Shown here: positions 11,240 to 23,604 of the stretch, one piece after another
Layout of the letters: every line of letters begins with the position of its first letter
Numbering within the stretch: position 1 is the first letter of the stretch
DNA from: Lepeophtheirus salmonis
Taxonomy: Eukaryota; Arthropoda; Copepoda; Siphonostomatoida; Caligidae
Direction: 5' to 3'
DNA: 64,000 nucleotides
Assembly (NCBI RefSeq): GCF_016086655.4
Contig: NC_052131.2
Span: 40,177,705 to 40,241,704 of the forward strand
The notes under the pieces: generated by a model
What the model was told of the DNA's origin: nothing
Databases searched by the model: none
The model's input: the letters and a program-made list of their open reading frames with translations, nothing else
Position numbers and translations under genes: made by a program

Positions 11240-12600
11240 TTCTAAAGTATTTTTTTAAAATCATTGTTAATTGTAGCTGTTCTTTTGTCATTTAAACAAA
11301 GTTAATTAAAAGGGATTTTGATTGTCAATTCCCTATCATTAGTATCGGAGGTCTAAAAAAATAGTCCTAATAAAATTTGTCAGTCCTAGGACCGGTACTT
11401 ATCGATCCTTTGTAGAAACTACAACAGCTGAAAAGACTTAGTCAGTAGATCTGCAAGAATATATTCTAGCCTGCACTTTACTCATGATGGTTTCCACCTT
11501 AAAAGCCTGGGAAGATTCGGATGGGTGGTCACTACCCAATCAGTTTATGACGTCAAAACATGTAGTTCTTCTTATAATTTTACTTTACACATTCTTACCA
11601 AAGGACTCAACCCATTACACTCGTACAAAATATGTGCTGTCATTTCTATTTTCTCGCTAGTTCATACTCTCATCCTCGTTATTCGACTTATTTGTATAAA
11701 TTGATCAGGTAGAAATTTTGTAGCAGAATTTTGATGAAGTAAAAGGGTTTTTAAATAGTATTTTTGTACCGAAGTCAACCCTAGGGAGACCTAGTGTGTC
11801 CAACCGTTTGGTTACCAGCTTTTCTGCTGAGGTGTATCCCGGACCTAGTAGTTCTGTTCTTATTTATTTATTTTTATTGATTCCATAGCTATGAAAAAAG
11901 CATTTGGTGGTCCAAAACACCAACTTTCTTTGTACTTGAGGACAAGTGAAGTAGTCCTCTTGTAAGTTATAGAGTTTGGAAGGATATCTCCTCGTTTATT
12001 TCAGTGTTCTTCAAGTGGCTTAGTTGAATTAGAATTGAGCTCTTTTTAAGCTGTTAACAATTTCCAACAATTTTTGAATTGTCATTCTATAGTTGGGAAT
12101 AATTCATTTTGGGCCTTTTTTCTTTTTATGTTCGAAGGAAAGGCTGCATGATAAAATAAAAGTAACAACGTGATATCTATACAATATTTGGAATACATTT
12201 TATGCCAGAGCTGAAAATTCGGGTTAGAATCACATTTAAGTATAATTAAACTGCGAAGAACAACTCTCGTAACTTGACTTGGTTTCAGTAGAGCTCTTAT
12301 TGTTAGGAATGGGATAATTGTCAAAATCCTCATGAGTAAAAAAAAAAGGATATATTTATAACCTGAAAATATTCGTGTTCTTATAAATTATTTATCCCTA
12401 TTTTGATAACTCATACGTATTAGTTAGTAAGAATATATATAGTTTTTATAGGGATCTCTGTCATTAAATATGTCGTCTATCAAATTTGCCAAATGATGAT
12501 TTTCTTTTTAATTTACGCACACGAGGATTTAGACAATTTTCATATCTCTAATAATTATTGGTTCCATCTTTTAACGACTTTTATAACATTGATGATGACT
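11240..12600. other. Stretch without a recognised gene
   Basis: Unique-looking intermediate-GC DNA. TGACGTCA occurs at 11548-11555. The open frame 12082-12333 (-) has no recognisable domain, signal peptide or codon pattern. Nothing further could be supported. Confidence 0.4.
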
Positions 12601-12610
12601 ATTGAATTAG

Positions 12611-12835
12611 AGCCCTGAATTGGGGACTTGTACTCACGGCTTTCGTACATTTGTGCCACACTTAAATCTCTTTAAACTACGAATCCAAGTATTTTCAGGA
12701 TTTATTTTAATGTATAACTGACGACTGCTAAATCAAAGCTATGGGGACTCATACTCACGAATACCTGGACTTGAGTTGCAATTAAGTCTCTTTAACCAGA
12801 TACTCAACTCGGATTCAAAATGAAAAGACACGCAA
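12611..12835. repeat. Diverged direct duplication
   Basis: TTGGGGACTTGTACTCACGG, then GCCACACTTAAATCTCTTTAAACTACGAA, recurs about 130 bp on as ATGGGGACTCATACTCACGA, then TTGCAATTAAGTCTCTTTAACCAGATAC. The copies are about 70-80 bp long, direct, and heavily diverged. No coding potential. Confidence 0.45.
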
Positions 12836-13109
12836 CTCGAAAATAAGTAATTCAAATTAATGGAATAAGTATAAAGGCATGTGACGCATACCCATCTTTT
12901 GTTTCAAATTATAATTATTAGCGGTATTTGATTCAAGCTCGTAGAAAATGACTCTTAAGTACCTTAGGTTTATTATTTAAACTGTGCACATTAGAACTAG
13001 GTAGTCGAGTTTCTCTCACGGATTGTTTTTGTGTTTGACACCGACTGGAAATTTTTTGCATTGAATTATTTTATAATATAAGTTTTATTTAATTATATAC
13101 AAGAGTAGG

Positions 13110-14165
13110 TTTATGGGGTGTTGCCCGGGTCATTAGGAAATTAAAATTAATTTTGAACTCTTCTGCTTCATATAAAACAAAAAATAAAGACCTTAAAATT
13201 TTAAGAATTATTCTCGTTGCATGTAATGTGTATCTTAGCAAAAAAATTTTAAGAGAGATTGTGAGGTTAAGAGAAATGTCGAATAATATTTTGTATTAAC
13301 AAAATATTCAAGCGCCGAACGTTGAACTGCCGTTCGCTCAACTGCCATGGTATGTTCAAAAATCTTTTTTCTTATTCTTTGTTCTTTTTTTCTTCTCTAA
13401 GTCATATAATCTCCTTTAAAAAAAAGTATGCAAGCATACATGACAAAATTTATAGAGAATAATTCTTTGTTTTTAAAGTCTCTATATTGTATTTTAAATG
13501 AAGTAGTCGATTGTTAGTGAATTTTTTTTACAAAATGTCTATTTTAAGGATGTAAAGACTTTGAAGGCCAAAAAAAAAAAAATTGTTACTTAATCCGTTT
13601 CTGTGCCCTTAAGAAGCTACATGAAAAATTTCACAAAATCCGTAATTTGGCTTTGCTGGTAATCCTGGAGACATCCGCAAAGGCAGTCGAATTTCATTCT
13701 AGACTAGAGTTTATTTGCCAGGTGTTGCCCGGGACATTAAAAACTCTTCTGATTAATACAAAATAAATAAAAAAGACTGTAAAATTTTAAGAATGATTCT
13801 CATGTTGGTTTTATGAGTATAAGTATTATACTATACATATATGTGTATTATATTGGGACTACTTTATTCTGGGTCAGGCGCCGAACTCGCAGTCTCGTAG
13901 CTGCTTCCTTGAGTATGAAGGAAACCTCCTAATATCCCAAAATACTTCCCAGCTCTCAGGTTGTGCAGGTGAAGTGCTAAAAAAATGGCGTTTAAAGGCC
14001 GCTATTGCCACCAAATACAAAAAAAAAAAAAAAAAAATACCACAACCGTTTCTGGACCCTTTAAGAACCTACATGAAAAAAATCAGCAAAATCCGTTTGT
14101 TTGGCCGTGACTGAAGGTCAAACAAACGTACACACAGACATTCACATTTAATATATAAATATTCA
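13110..14165. repeat. Dispersed repeat family D, two tandem copies
   Basis: The head GGTGTTGCCCGGG..CATTA..AACTCTTCTG occurs at about 13117 and 13716. Each is followed by AAAATTTTAAGAAT and later by a tail (TTAAGAAGCTACATGAAAAATTTCA at about 13610, TTAAGAACCTACATGAAAAAAATCA at about 14061). The second tail ends CAAACGTACACACAGACATT followed by AATATATAAATA, like the 3' end of a SINE or similar retroposon. A third tail lies at 27915-28055. No reverse transcriptase is visible. Confidence 0.5.
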
Positions 14166-14169
14166 TTAA

Positions 14170-15420
14170 ATTAAAAGTTAAATACATATTAAAGAATGAC
14201 TCGGCTTGAAGTTGTTTGATTTATACCTTGCAAATTATATGGTATAAGCATCGATAATATATTATGCCGTACAAAGTACCAAAATATTTTGAATGATGGA
14301 ACTTTACTACAACTTCATTTTTATACTTACCTATTATGTACATTTGATACTTAGAATAAAGAAATACTCAAATTTCAAAGTATTTATTACTCACTTACAG
14401 GATTCCGACATTTCTCGAGATCCCGCTTAATGACTATTTCCCTGGATATATGACTAATTTTTGCTCTCTTTCAAAAGTATTTATCATTAACAAAGACTGA
14501 TTTAATAAGTACTCATGTATTGAAAAATATGTACATGATACATACAGATCTTTCTCATGTAATATAATTTGTAGTTTAATTAGTCCCCCTTCCCCCCTGA
14601 CGATATCTGATATCCAGTCTTTAATATCTACGTACTATATGCATACATATGTTATGTTCATACTTTGAAATTGATACGTTCGTCGCGTTGTACTTACATC
14701 CATAAATATGTTTTAAATACATACTGAAAAAAAAAAAAATACCAAATATATATTTGTATATTATATAATACATAACAATTGATGACGATGATGTTACTTC
14801 AACCTTCATTCACTAAAAGACACCAGTCATTGAACGATGTATGTACTAGGTTCTCTCATTTCCCGAAAAATTGTCTTTGAGTATTTATAATGGGAACCCG
14901 TAAGTAAATAATAAATGCTGTATAATGTAAATATATATATATTTAATGTTAATTTAATTGTTCAGATGAAGTTGCAGTGATTTATATAAGTAAACATTAT
15001 AGTATTACAATCCCTTCATCTGACTTAGGAATATTTTTTGAAGTCCATACATATATAAAGTATACTTTCTTTTCTAGGAATGACCGTGGTATGATCCATG
15101 TAACTCTCAACATAATGATATGAGTTATCTCAAATATCACATCACATACTGTTTTTTTTTAAACTCAAAATAATCACGATCTTCATCACTACACATCACT
15201 ATAATTCATGTTACTCTCTTCATAAAAATATGAGACATCTGAAATGTTACATCTAAAACTACTTCAAAAACACATTATTATATTCAAAATATAGCAAATA
15301 GTATGTGATTCTTTTGAGTTGATTGTTGGGTAGTACATATTATTTCATTTTTCCAAGTATCAAACCGAGTGATTCGTCAATATGTATTTAACGTTTGATT
15401 TAATGAAATATATACAATTA
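14170..15420. other. AT-rich stretch without a recognised gene
   Basis: Contains short microsatellite-like runs and no sustained open frame with recognisable content. The minus frame 14621-14809 is low complexity. Nothing else could be supported. Confidence 0.4.
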
Positions 15421-15425
15421 AAATG

Positions 15426-15474
15426 GAGGATTTCTCGGGATTTTCATGTATGTGTAAAACCCTGAGAAATCCTG
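15426..15474. repeat. Hairpin with 19-bp arms
   Basis: GAGGATTTCTCGGGATTTT (15426-15444) pairs with AAAACCCTGAGAAATCCTG (15456-15474); 16 of 19 positions are complementary around an 11-base loop. It may be a MITE tip or an RNA hairpin. The region 15475-16330 around it holds no gene. Confidence 0.6.
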
Positions 15475-16333
15475 GGAAAACAGGATCTAGTGAGAGAAAC
15501 TCTAGTACGACACAATACCTGACAAGTATTGAATAAACACAATGCACATAAAAGTACGCATATTACATAAAGTATGTTTAAGGGCGTGAAATAGGCTTGT
15601 TATGGACACATACCTAATTTAATATCAAACTTTAAAATAGTTTCCAAACTCTTCCCAAGATGGCAATAGCTCATTAAATCTCGGGTATGTATTTCCTTAT
15701 TTAACTAATAAATCACAAAAAACTACATTCTGCTTCATTGAAGCACTGAGATAGCAGCTATATGTATGATGCATTCACCTCTCATGTACAAATAGTTACA
15801 TAGCCCAATAGTATAACGTGTCAAAGGAGCAAAAAGAATGATTATCGTAAATTTAATGGGCTCTTTTTATTATCAATCTATGAGTAAAATAAAGTTAAAT
15901 ATATTATTCAATGAATTCATAATTATATTCGTCAATAATGATATTGAGTTACACCGATACCATGAGTTTGAAGTATATAATATTAATATTATGTAGTTTA
16001 ATATGTAGGGAAGACCAGAGACAGTTGAAATACTTTGTAAAATAAAGAGTATTTGTTTTAGACATACCAAATTTTTAAATAAAAAAATTCTATCTGTGTT
16101 GTGTTAGCACAAATCCAATCCGGAAAAAATCAAGAAAAGGAAAAATACCCTTTCAATTTTTATATCCTACATCCCAATATTCCGATTTAAGTCAATTTTA
16201 ATTTTTGTATTCAAAGTTCTAGGTTGAGCAGATATACTTAAGAATATTTACTATACTATGGAACATTTATTTGATTCATAAGACTTAATTTGGGCCTGAT
16301 ATGGCCTTATCAAATAAAATGAATTGTTGCTAC

Positions 16334-16410
16334 TTTAAGTACAATTTGCAATGCCTCCCAAGGACTCATCAGAATAATTTGCTGAAAGCAATTGACGATA
16401 ATTAATTGAA
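16334..16410. repeat. Dispersed repeat family C, copy 2
   Basis: Matches the copy at 7327-7400 in order and wording (TAAGTACAATTTGC, CCTCC-AAGGA, ATCAG, AATTAATTGA). Upstream of the Tc1 remnant; TGACGTCA follows at 16626-16633. Confidence 0.45.
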
Positions 16411-17026
16411 AAATACAGCAGTAATATGGAGAAAAATCATTCTAGCCTGTCTTTTTGTTAACGATTAACATCTTTAAATAATTAAAATAAAGTTTATTGA
16501 AAGTTTTTTACTTTTAGTTAATCTCCATTTTCGAATTTAGTTTTTTATCTGACGAACTTGCTTTTGTCAGTCTTGTTTTACTTGTGTAGAAAAACGACGT
16601 TATTTGTCTCTAGAGCGTTGTCAAGTGACGTCAGCATTGTAGATGTCGGCCATCTAGGGGTACTATAATATTATGTTTTATGATAATATTTTTCTTTTTA
16701 AATATAAAATTAAGGATAATTATACAGTTCTGGCGCCGTGTATTTGATTCAATACAAATATGACTGTTTTTCTTTTTCATCAAGTAGCATTCAATACAGG
16801 TGTTAAGTTATTTTTTATATTCAAGCCATTTGATGAAGTTTCTTCAATGTGACTCCCAAACATGGCGTTACATTCAAAAGGGCATCAACAAATTGAAAAA
16901 AAAAATTCTTTGCTAAGCGGTGTGACATTCGGTAGCTTGTTGTTTAAAAAAATGTCAACTGCTGAGAAAAATGTTCTCAGTACCCTCTGTACCTATATTA
17001 TTTATCCAATAATATTATCCTTCAGG

Positions 17027-17085
17027 GAGTTGTATTATTTTACCGCAAGACGGTGTGACACTCTGTTGTTTTGTTTACAAACTAA
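17027..17085. repeat. Dispersed repeat family E, copy 1
   Basis: AGGGAGTTGTATTATTTTACCGCAAGACGG and TGTTTACAA match 25907-25975 (AAGGAGTTGTATTGTTTTGTCGCAATACGG, ATGTAAACAA). It directly abuts the Tc1-type end at 17088, so the Tc1 element may have inserted into or beside it. Confidence 0.45.
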
Positions 17086-17087
17086 TA

Positions 17088-17640
17088 CCGGGTGGTACAT
17101 TGAAATCTCAACACTTACTAATTCAATAATTAATGAAGGCTGGGTGATTGAAATGAATTCATATTTCAATATATTGAAATATGAATTCATTTACAAATTG
17201 AGAAAATGACACTCGATAATAATTGACGCATTTCCATTCGCGCTCTCCAAGCAGTTTAGCGTCTCCAGGACGTCCAAAACGTTGGAGAGGAAGAAAGTGA
17301 GGGTCAAAAAGGCCAAACTGGATCCGGAAGTGTAAAAAAAACAACTCAGGCAGCCCATGAGGGCCCATGCAAGAGATCTCGAGGTTTCACATCAAACTGT
17401 CCAAAGAGCTATAAAAAAACCTGTGGAAAGAGTATTGTGAGTGTGCAGTCTGGAGAGGCCACTTTTGAAGCAAGAAACACATCTCCATTTTTCAAGGCTC
17501 TTTTGAATGAGGCTTTAAAGTTATTTTGCACTCTTTTTTGACACTTTTGGTAATCCCACAGCCCTGATAACAAGCTCCTTGACATGCAACCAAAAGGCCT
17601 GCAGTATAGGGACACGTAATTCATTTGTTTCAGCCTCTCC
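17088..17640 (+). pseudogene. Truncated Tc1-like transposon, N-terminal part
   Basis: Begins at TA|CCGGGTGGTACATTGAAATC (TA at 17086-17087), the terminal repeat type also seen inverted at 29832-29855. Plus-strand translation gives KTLERKKVRVKKAKLDPEV, then RAHARDLEVSHQTVQRAIKK (the DNA-binding helix-turn-helix), then RPLLKQETHL. Stops interrupt it (TAA after PEV at about 17335, TGA at about 17440), and no catalytic Asp motif follows. A 42-bp palindrome (17151-17192) lies between the end and the ORF. Dead 5' half of a Tc1-like element; 17641-18095 shows nothing more. Confidence 0.75.
17151..17192. repeat. Perfect 42-bp palindrome
   Basis: AAATGAATTCATATTTCAAT, AT, then its exact reverse complement, with no mismatch and no loop. 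It lies 63 bp inside the left end of the Tc1-like remnant. Whether it is part of that family's leader or a chance or secondary structure cannot be told here. Confidence 0.9.
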
Positions 17641-18099
17641 TTTAGTATAAATCTTTATCACAATATCCCCATTTTTATCCTAAGGAATATGATTTTGATT
17701 AAATGAAATCGGGGGGAATTGAGGATCGACATCGGAGTAATTCCAGCAAATGTCTTTGTTCCACTTCAAATGTGTGTTTTATAAACTGTACCGGGTCTTC
17801 CCTACATATCATAGGTTATTATGTTATGTAAACATAATATTATATGGATGTGAAGTTTTATGCAGAAGATTTTTATTTAAAAATATTTGAATTACACAAG
17901 TTAAATATATATATTTACCTATGACATCATCACATGTCTATTTATATAGATATGAAGATGTAACTATAAAACTTAAAAGTGGAGATGGGACGATTCCAAA
18001 AAATCCCGATGCCGATTCCATTGCAATTCAAGTAAAAATTCATGATGACGATTCTTGAATATTTTAAATAATAGTTAAAAAAATATCATATTCTACAGG

Positions 18100-18490
18100 A
18101 TTATATTTTTTTATTGGGGGGGAGGAGGTGCTTCTAAAAATTAAATTTCATTATATTTCTTTTTTGACTTTTTTTTTCAAGTATACCATTAGATATTTAA
18201 ATTTTTTTCGAAAAATTCCCTACGAAAATTAAAAAAACCCATGGCTATTCCCAAAAAATAAAATTTTGAGGCTTTTTTTTTCCAAAATCTACAGCTGCCC
18301 ACAAAAAAGTAAATTTTTTCAACAAAGAAATTTCCGAAATTCACAGTTGTTCACAAAAAATAAAGTTTTTTGGTAAAAAATTTCACAAATACATAGTTGT
18401 TTAGACAAAATGAATTTTTTTTTGGTACAAAATCAAATTAAATTTTAAATATTCAAGAAAAAAAACAATTCCTTTTTTTATATGTACCTT
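18100..18490. repeat. AT-rich tandem repeat family F, locus 1
   Basis: Imperfect units of about 50-65 bp, each with a 'aaaatccacAGCTgttcacaaaaaataaaattttt' core, for example at about 18290, 18340 and 18395. The left side has a G-run (ggggggagg) and the right side a 'caattcc' end like other loci of the family. Non-coding. Confidence 0.6.
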
Positions 18491-18865
18491 TCTGCAATAA
18501 TTCATTATTATTACAGTCAGATTATTATAAACGTAAAGGAAAAAAGTCGACACTATATGTTATAAATAAAGCAATCACAAAAAAGAAAAAAAAGGATTTG
18601 AGAAAATAAATAGAAAACACTATTAAAAAAGAGGATTTGACAAATTAATGAAATAATAATCTAATCAAAAAATAAATACAATTAAACAATCACGGAACGG
18701 ATTTAAAAAAACTAAATTCGTTAAGCTATATTTGTGTAGAGTTTAATGGTTTTAAAATTAGAATTTGTAATTATGTAATTATTTGGATACAATTCTGAAC
18801 GGAAGAACAACGTCATTACAACAATATTCCCCCCTCCCCCCTCTTGGGTTGTCCCTCTCCCTAGA

Positions 18866-18914
18866 TAGTGTGTGAATCTATTAGACATTAGTAATTTCTA
18901 ATAGACTCACACTA
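18866..18914. repeat. Hairpin with 17-19-bp arms
   Basis: TAGTGTGTGAATCTATTAG (18866-18884) pairs with CTAATAGACTCACACTA (18898-18914) with a 2-base bulge and one mismatch, and a 13-base loop. The flank has pyrimidine runs. No coding region nearby; 18491-19400 is otherwise empty. Confidence 0.65.
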
Positions 18915-19399
18915 AAATGTCAGATTATCGACAATTACTTGCAGTCACGAATAACATGGGCGAGCGGTTTTTTTACAGTCCTTGGAAGGTGACTCTCTCT
19001 CAATATAATACACTCTAAAGGCGACCCGGCGACACCAAAACCGTTCTTGGATTCCTGGTTCCGATTAACCCTCCCATCACTACTTAAAAGTAGTCATATT
19101 TCAAATCAAATCATTATATAATAACGTCAAAAGCTTATACAATTTCTTCTAGATGTATGTGTAGGCTACAATAAGTAGAAAATGCAATGCTTTTTGCATT
19201 AGGTACCTATTTATGCATGCCTAGAGCTTTAAATCATGCGACCTGGCGGTATGTAAAAAATAAAGCGAAAATTAACATAGTATCAGAATAATTGGCAATT
19301 GGAATAATGTTTGGCAAAATACAGCTTAGCAGTCAATATGTTTTATTAGATTAGCTATTAGCAAGGAAATTAACACTCTGTATCTAGCAAAGACAAGGA

Positions 19400-19905
19400 C
19401 AAGAATTCAGGGTTGTCTGCAGGGGGTGGGCTGGAGGGACTGAATTTTTTTTCCAAAAAGTTTTATCTTTTGTTAATAGCTGTGGAATTTTGAAATTTTT
19501 TTCAAGAAAATGTAATATTTGAAGTTTAATGTTTGAATTTCTTTTTCCAAAAAATTAAAATTTAATAATTAAATTTTTTTCCCAAAAAGTATAATATTTT
19601 AAGTTTTTTTCCCATAGAATTTAATATTATAAATTTTTTTCCAATAACTTTAATTTTTGTGAATACCTGTGGATTTGTGAAATTTTTTGAAAACAATTTA
19701 ATATTTTTTCAAATAATTTTAATTTCTTGTGAAAAGCTGTGGATATTTGAAATTTTGTTCAAAAAATTTATTTTTTTGTGAATAGCTGATTTGCGATTTT
19801 TTTTTTCAAATTTTAGAAATCTAATCTTTTAAATTATTTACCTAAAAATTTAATTTTTTGAGAATGGCTATGGATTTTAGTATTTTTTTTCCAAAAAAAT
19901 GCTAA
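19400..19905. repeat. AT-rich tandem repeat family F, locus 2
   Basis: Opens with CAGGGTTGTCTGCAGGGGG and GGCTGGAGGGACTG, then at least seven imperfect units with 'gtgAATAGCTGTGGATTTTTgaaatttttt' cores (opposite strand to locus 1). The normal far end (CCTCC..TAATC.TGCAGACG) is not seen: the array runs directly into a mariner remnant at about 19917. Confidence 0.65.
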
Positions 19906-19916
19906 AAACAAAGACC

Positions 19917-20437
19917 TTTTGGATTCCACGATTGAAGAAGTCTACGTCCCTATTGGTAATAAACCTAACCAGCTAATTTTCACAAGCTTCTCTTGAGGCC
20001 ACTTTTGTACCGTCAAGAAAATTTAATAATGTTTGAAAAGGTGATATTCACTTTGTAACAGGTCTGGAATATGCGATGTGTGCAATATATCCTCCCTTCA
20101 AAGCTCTCTGGGCTCCTGGAGTATCGTTAAAGATGTGTGGGTCTTGATAGAATACAACACCATTTCTATTGGCAAATTTTGTCTGCTTCTGGTGGATCAC
20201 CTACTTCAAACAGATTAATTTTTGACAATATAAGTCCAAATTGAGTGTTTTACCCCGATGGGAACAGTTCTAGTGAATTATTCCTTTCCAATCCCATCAA
20301 ACACAAAGTATAATCTTTTTAGCCGTTAATTTGGGCTTGGCGATCTTGTGAGGTTCTTCACCGTGCTTTGACCACAATCTTTTTCGGCTGTTGTTCTCGT
20401 AAATGGCCCATTTTTCATCGCCAGGTAATTTGGTACT
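19917..20437 (-). pseudogene. Decayed mariner transposase, C-terminal two-thirds
   Basis: Read from 20437 downward: GDEKWAIYENNSRKRLW (first catalytic Asp in GDEKW), HGEEPHKIAKPKLTAKKIIL, WDWKGIIH, NRNGVVFYQD (second catalytic Asp), then in a shifted frame HIAYS and SEYHLF, then FLDGTKVASREACEN, LVRFI and a C-terminal end FFNRGIQKVF. These are the ordered blocks of a mariner-family transposase (VVFHQDNARPHT, HPPYSPDL, SDYHLF). The N-terminal helix-turn-helix is absent and several stops and frameshifts are present, so it is dead. Confidence 0.85.
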
Positions 20438-20444
20438 TCACTAT

Positions 20445-21210
20445 TTTGAAGTATGAGAATTCCAAAAATGAAGTCAAAATTAGAATATTTAAATTTATTT
20501 ATGACCTCAAATTTGATTTAAAAAAAAAATCAATTACAATAGCCCAACTCTTACGAATATGAAACCTTAGGAAATTTGTTTTACATAACTAGGGGTGTCA
20601 CTGTGCCAAAAATCGTGTTGGCTTTTTTATCATAGCTCCCAGGGTGGGATCTCAAAGTTAGATTACTTTTCTCTATAAATTTAGTCTTTATATAATAATA
20701 TTATTAGTCGTTTTTATATCTTAAACTTATTTTATGATTTATATAGACTGAAAAAAGAAAACTGAACTACAGTAATTCATATTATTGATTAAAAGTTTAT
20801 AGTATATCACTTGTTTATAAAGTTGGATATAATATTAAAATAGTTTGATCATTCTTTTTGTAGACTTTGAACTGTCGTCATTTTCCTCTTGCTACTGCTG
20901 TTATCACAATGTTGTCGATAACCCCTTTTTAGGATTTAAAGCCCCCCAAGTGTCGATTGTTTCCTGTTCTATCAGAAAGAAGAGGTTGTGAGTGAGCAAA
21001 AAAGGTCACTGTGAGTAGATACCACAAAAAGGATTACTTTGATAAGTAAAAGTACAGTAATAAATAGAAGGATAATGTATAAGGAAATCTGCCCCTAGGT
21101 TTTAACAGAAAAGAAGGGCAAACTCCGGATCTTTAGACCATAATAAACTCCATGAAAAAATTGCTTATCATCTTCTAACTACAAGGTCATTAGAAAAACC
21201 ATACATTCTC
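20445..21210. other. Stretch without a supported gene
   Basis: The plus frame 20368-20562 runs antisense through the mariner remnant and is not a gene. The 20600-21210 part may contain an eroded N-terminal half of the following Tc1-like element but no motif can be read with confidence. Confidence 0.35.
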
Positions 21211-21214
21211 AGAA

Positions 21215-21846
21215 GTAAACCTTGGATTTGACTCCGATTCGGAACCATATGTTCGACAAGTCTTGGAACATTAAATCAAAAATTCAATTGTCAAAACGAC
21301 CAAATCCTGGCCTCATCATCGAAAGATGTATCCTTAGGCCAAAGAACAATTCCAAAACGGGTTAGTAGTCGATCCCTTTTAGTTTTGGGAGAGATGTCAT
21401 GTAAAAGAGATAAGCTTCTTTTGGTTTTATTCTAGAGGGCATCCGTATGAAGATGGGTGACTACATTTGATATGTTCTGGAGCTAGTGGTCCTTCCGTGG
21501 CTTAAAACCAATTCATTTAAAATGATTAAGGGGACCTTTCAGCAAGATGGATCTCCAATGCATACCATGGTTCAATGACAAGAGTGGCTTAAAACAAATA
21601 TTCCTTTTTGGGAAAAATCTATGTAGCCCCTTTCGAGTCCCAATTTTAACCCCTTCCACTACTTTGTGTAGGGGTATCTCGAGTCGAAGGTAAATCCTCG
21701 TCCATATTTAAATTTGGAAGATCTTCATGACTCAATTAAGAAGGAATGGGCGAAACTTCCCCAATTTATGGTGCGTGAAGCATGTGAAGCAGTTCAATCA
21801 TGTCTAAGGGAGGTAGTCGATAAAGGAGGCTGTTATATTCAATAAT
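21215..21846 (+). pseudogene. Decayed Tc1/mariner-type transposase, C-terminal half
   Basis: Plus-strand blocks in order: EGIRMKMGDYI, VVLPWLKTN, FQQDGSPMHT (second catalytic Asp), QEWLKTNIPFWEKSM, SSPNFNPFHYFV (equivalent of SPDLNPLDYFV, whose acidic residues are changed), GYLESKVNPRPYLNLEDL, KKEWAKLPQ, VREACEAVQSCL, and a family-typical tail KGGCYIQ. At least three in-frame stops and an internal frameshift show it is dead. It differs in wording from the other Tc1-like pieces, so it is a separate lineage. Confidence 0.85.
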
Positions 21847-21849
21847 TTA

Positions 21850-23315
21850 TAAAATATGGAATAAAATTTAATACATTTTCTAAAATATTTACGATCAATC
21901 TGTCACTTAATATAAAAAATTAAAAAAGGTTTAAAACTCATGGTCACCCCTGTATATCTATGCATAATATTTATGCCGAATACATTGCATTCTTTTTTCT
22001 CATTAACTTATCATTGTCTTCCATAAATGACATTAACAGTTTTTAGGATATTTTAGAGCCTCTTGTCATTAAACATCGTGCCAAACAAATAAAATATGAG
22101 ATATTGTTCCTCTATCAGAGCCAAATAGTTCATGGATTTATAAAATTAGTATTGTAATACCAAGGCTGGAGATTGAGTGGAAAATTACTATTCATACTAG
22201 GTGCTCATTTTTGAGCACCTGAACGCAGAAAAAATTAATAATTAACAGAAAAAATCTTTAAAAAGAATCTATCGTTTATATCTTTACTCCTGCTATATTT
22301 TTCTCTAATCACATATTTTACCTCAGGACTAAAACTCGACCAAATGACGAAACAATGAACACAAGATCAATTTTGGCCATATTTAGTTAGCAAAGAGAAT
22401 ACTTTTTTGTCGGTTAGAGGTGCTGATGGTATTATTTTTACCTTTAGAAGTAACTAATCAACCTCTTCTAAAAAAGTGAATATAAGATAAAATAAACATT
22501 TTTTCTAAATAAAAAATTATATTAAACCTCTGTCAGTGAGCATTTTTAAAATATTCCTTCCATTTTGCACCCGTAAATATCAAGTAAAATCCTAAAAATA
22601 CTAGTATGAAAATAAGACATAAAGGAAAAATAATTCTTATTTTAAAATAATCTTCAAAACATAAGTATAGGATTTTAAAAAGATGTAATTTGTTATTATT
22701 ATAATATAAGCACCTTCACCGAATTTTGGAGATCAAATAAGTAATCATCCATTTTTGATGAGGTTGCGTACATTATATAGAATAAAAGCTGTTATATATG
22801 TTATATTATTGCAGCTACCGTTGTATGATAAGTTATATAGATTTTATCTCTATGGGTTGAGTCCCTCTATTAAAAAAAAGAAGAATCCAAGAAATCATAA
22901 GGAACGACTTTTAAGCTACTATGTTATTAATTAACCACTAATATCCACTAATCCTTGATTAAAAAATAGCTAAGTAGAATAATAGATTAAAAAAAAAGCA
23001 TTATCCAGATAAATAAAGAGTTGTATAGATTTAATGCTTCAGGGGCATACTGAAAAGTATTGACAATAAAATACAGATTCAAAGAAATAATTTTTTTTAT
23101 AAATCAAGGGATGTATAATATCCCAGTTCATCAAGAATAAGTTAAAGACGACCCTGAATGTTTTTTTCTGCAAATGGGCTTCGTATTTTTTTTTTCTAAT
23201 AAAAATATATATGTAAAAAGAATAAATCCACTTAATACTCACACTTTTTACAATATTTCAATATTATACTTCTCTTGAATTACCTATGTATATTATAATG
23301 AAAATAAAGCCATTA
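21850..23315. other. AT-rich stretch without a recognised gene
   Basis: No family-like translation on either strand. The frame 23039-23242 (-) is poly-Phe/Lys low complexity. Confidence 0.4.
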
Positions 23316-23600
23316 AAGTATATTAATAGATTTTTGGAATTTTTTCGAAAAAAAAAATCAAAAATTAATATTTTGGAAAAAATTTCAAATATTAATTTTT
23401 TTATTTTTAAATCTATAGTTATTCACAAGAAATTAATTTTCTTTTTGGGAAAAAAATTTCAAAAATCCATAGCCGATATGAAAAAAATTCAAACATTAAA
23501 TTTTTTAGAAGAATATCTCAAAAAGTTCTACAGCTATTGAAATATTTTTTTTTTTTTTTTTTTGAAAAAAATTCATAAATCCACAACTCCTTAAAATAAA
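23316..23600. repeat. AT-rich tandem repeat family F, locus 3
   Basis: Units with 'aaatccatagccgatatgaaaaaaattcaaa' and 'ctatagttattcacaagaaattaattttctttttggg' cores, same orientation as locus 1. The open frame 23286-23540 is a translation of this repeat, not a gene. Confidence 0.6.
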
Positions 23601-23604
23601 TCTA

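Noticed and set aside
16862..17209. 115-codon plus frame
   Set aside because: It crosses repeat family E, the Tc1 end and the palindrome, so it is a chance frame through several elements.
23286..23540. 84-codon Lys/Phe-rich frame
   Set aside because: Translation of the AT-rich tandem repeat family F; low complexity.
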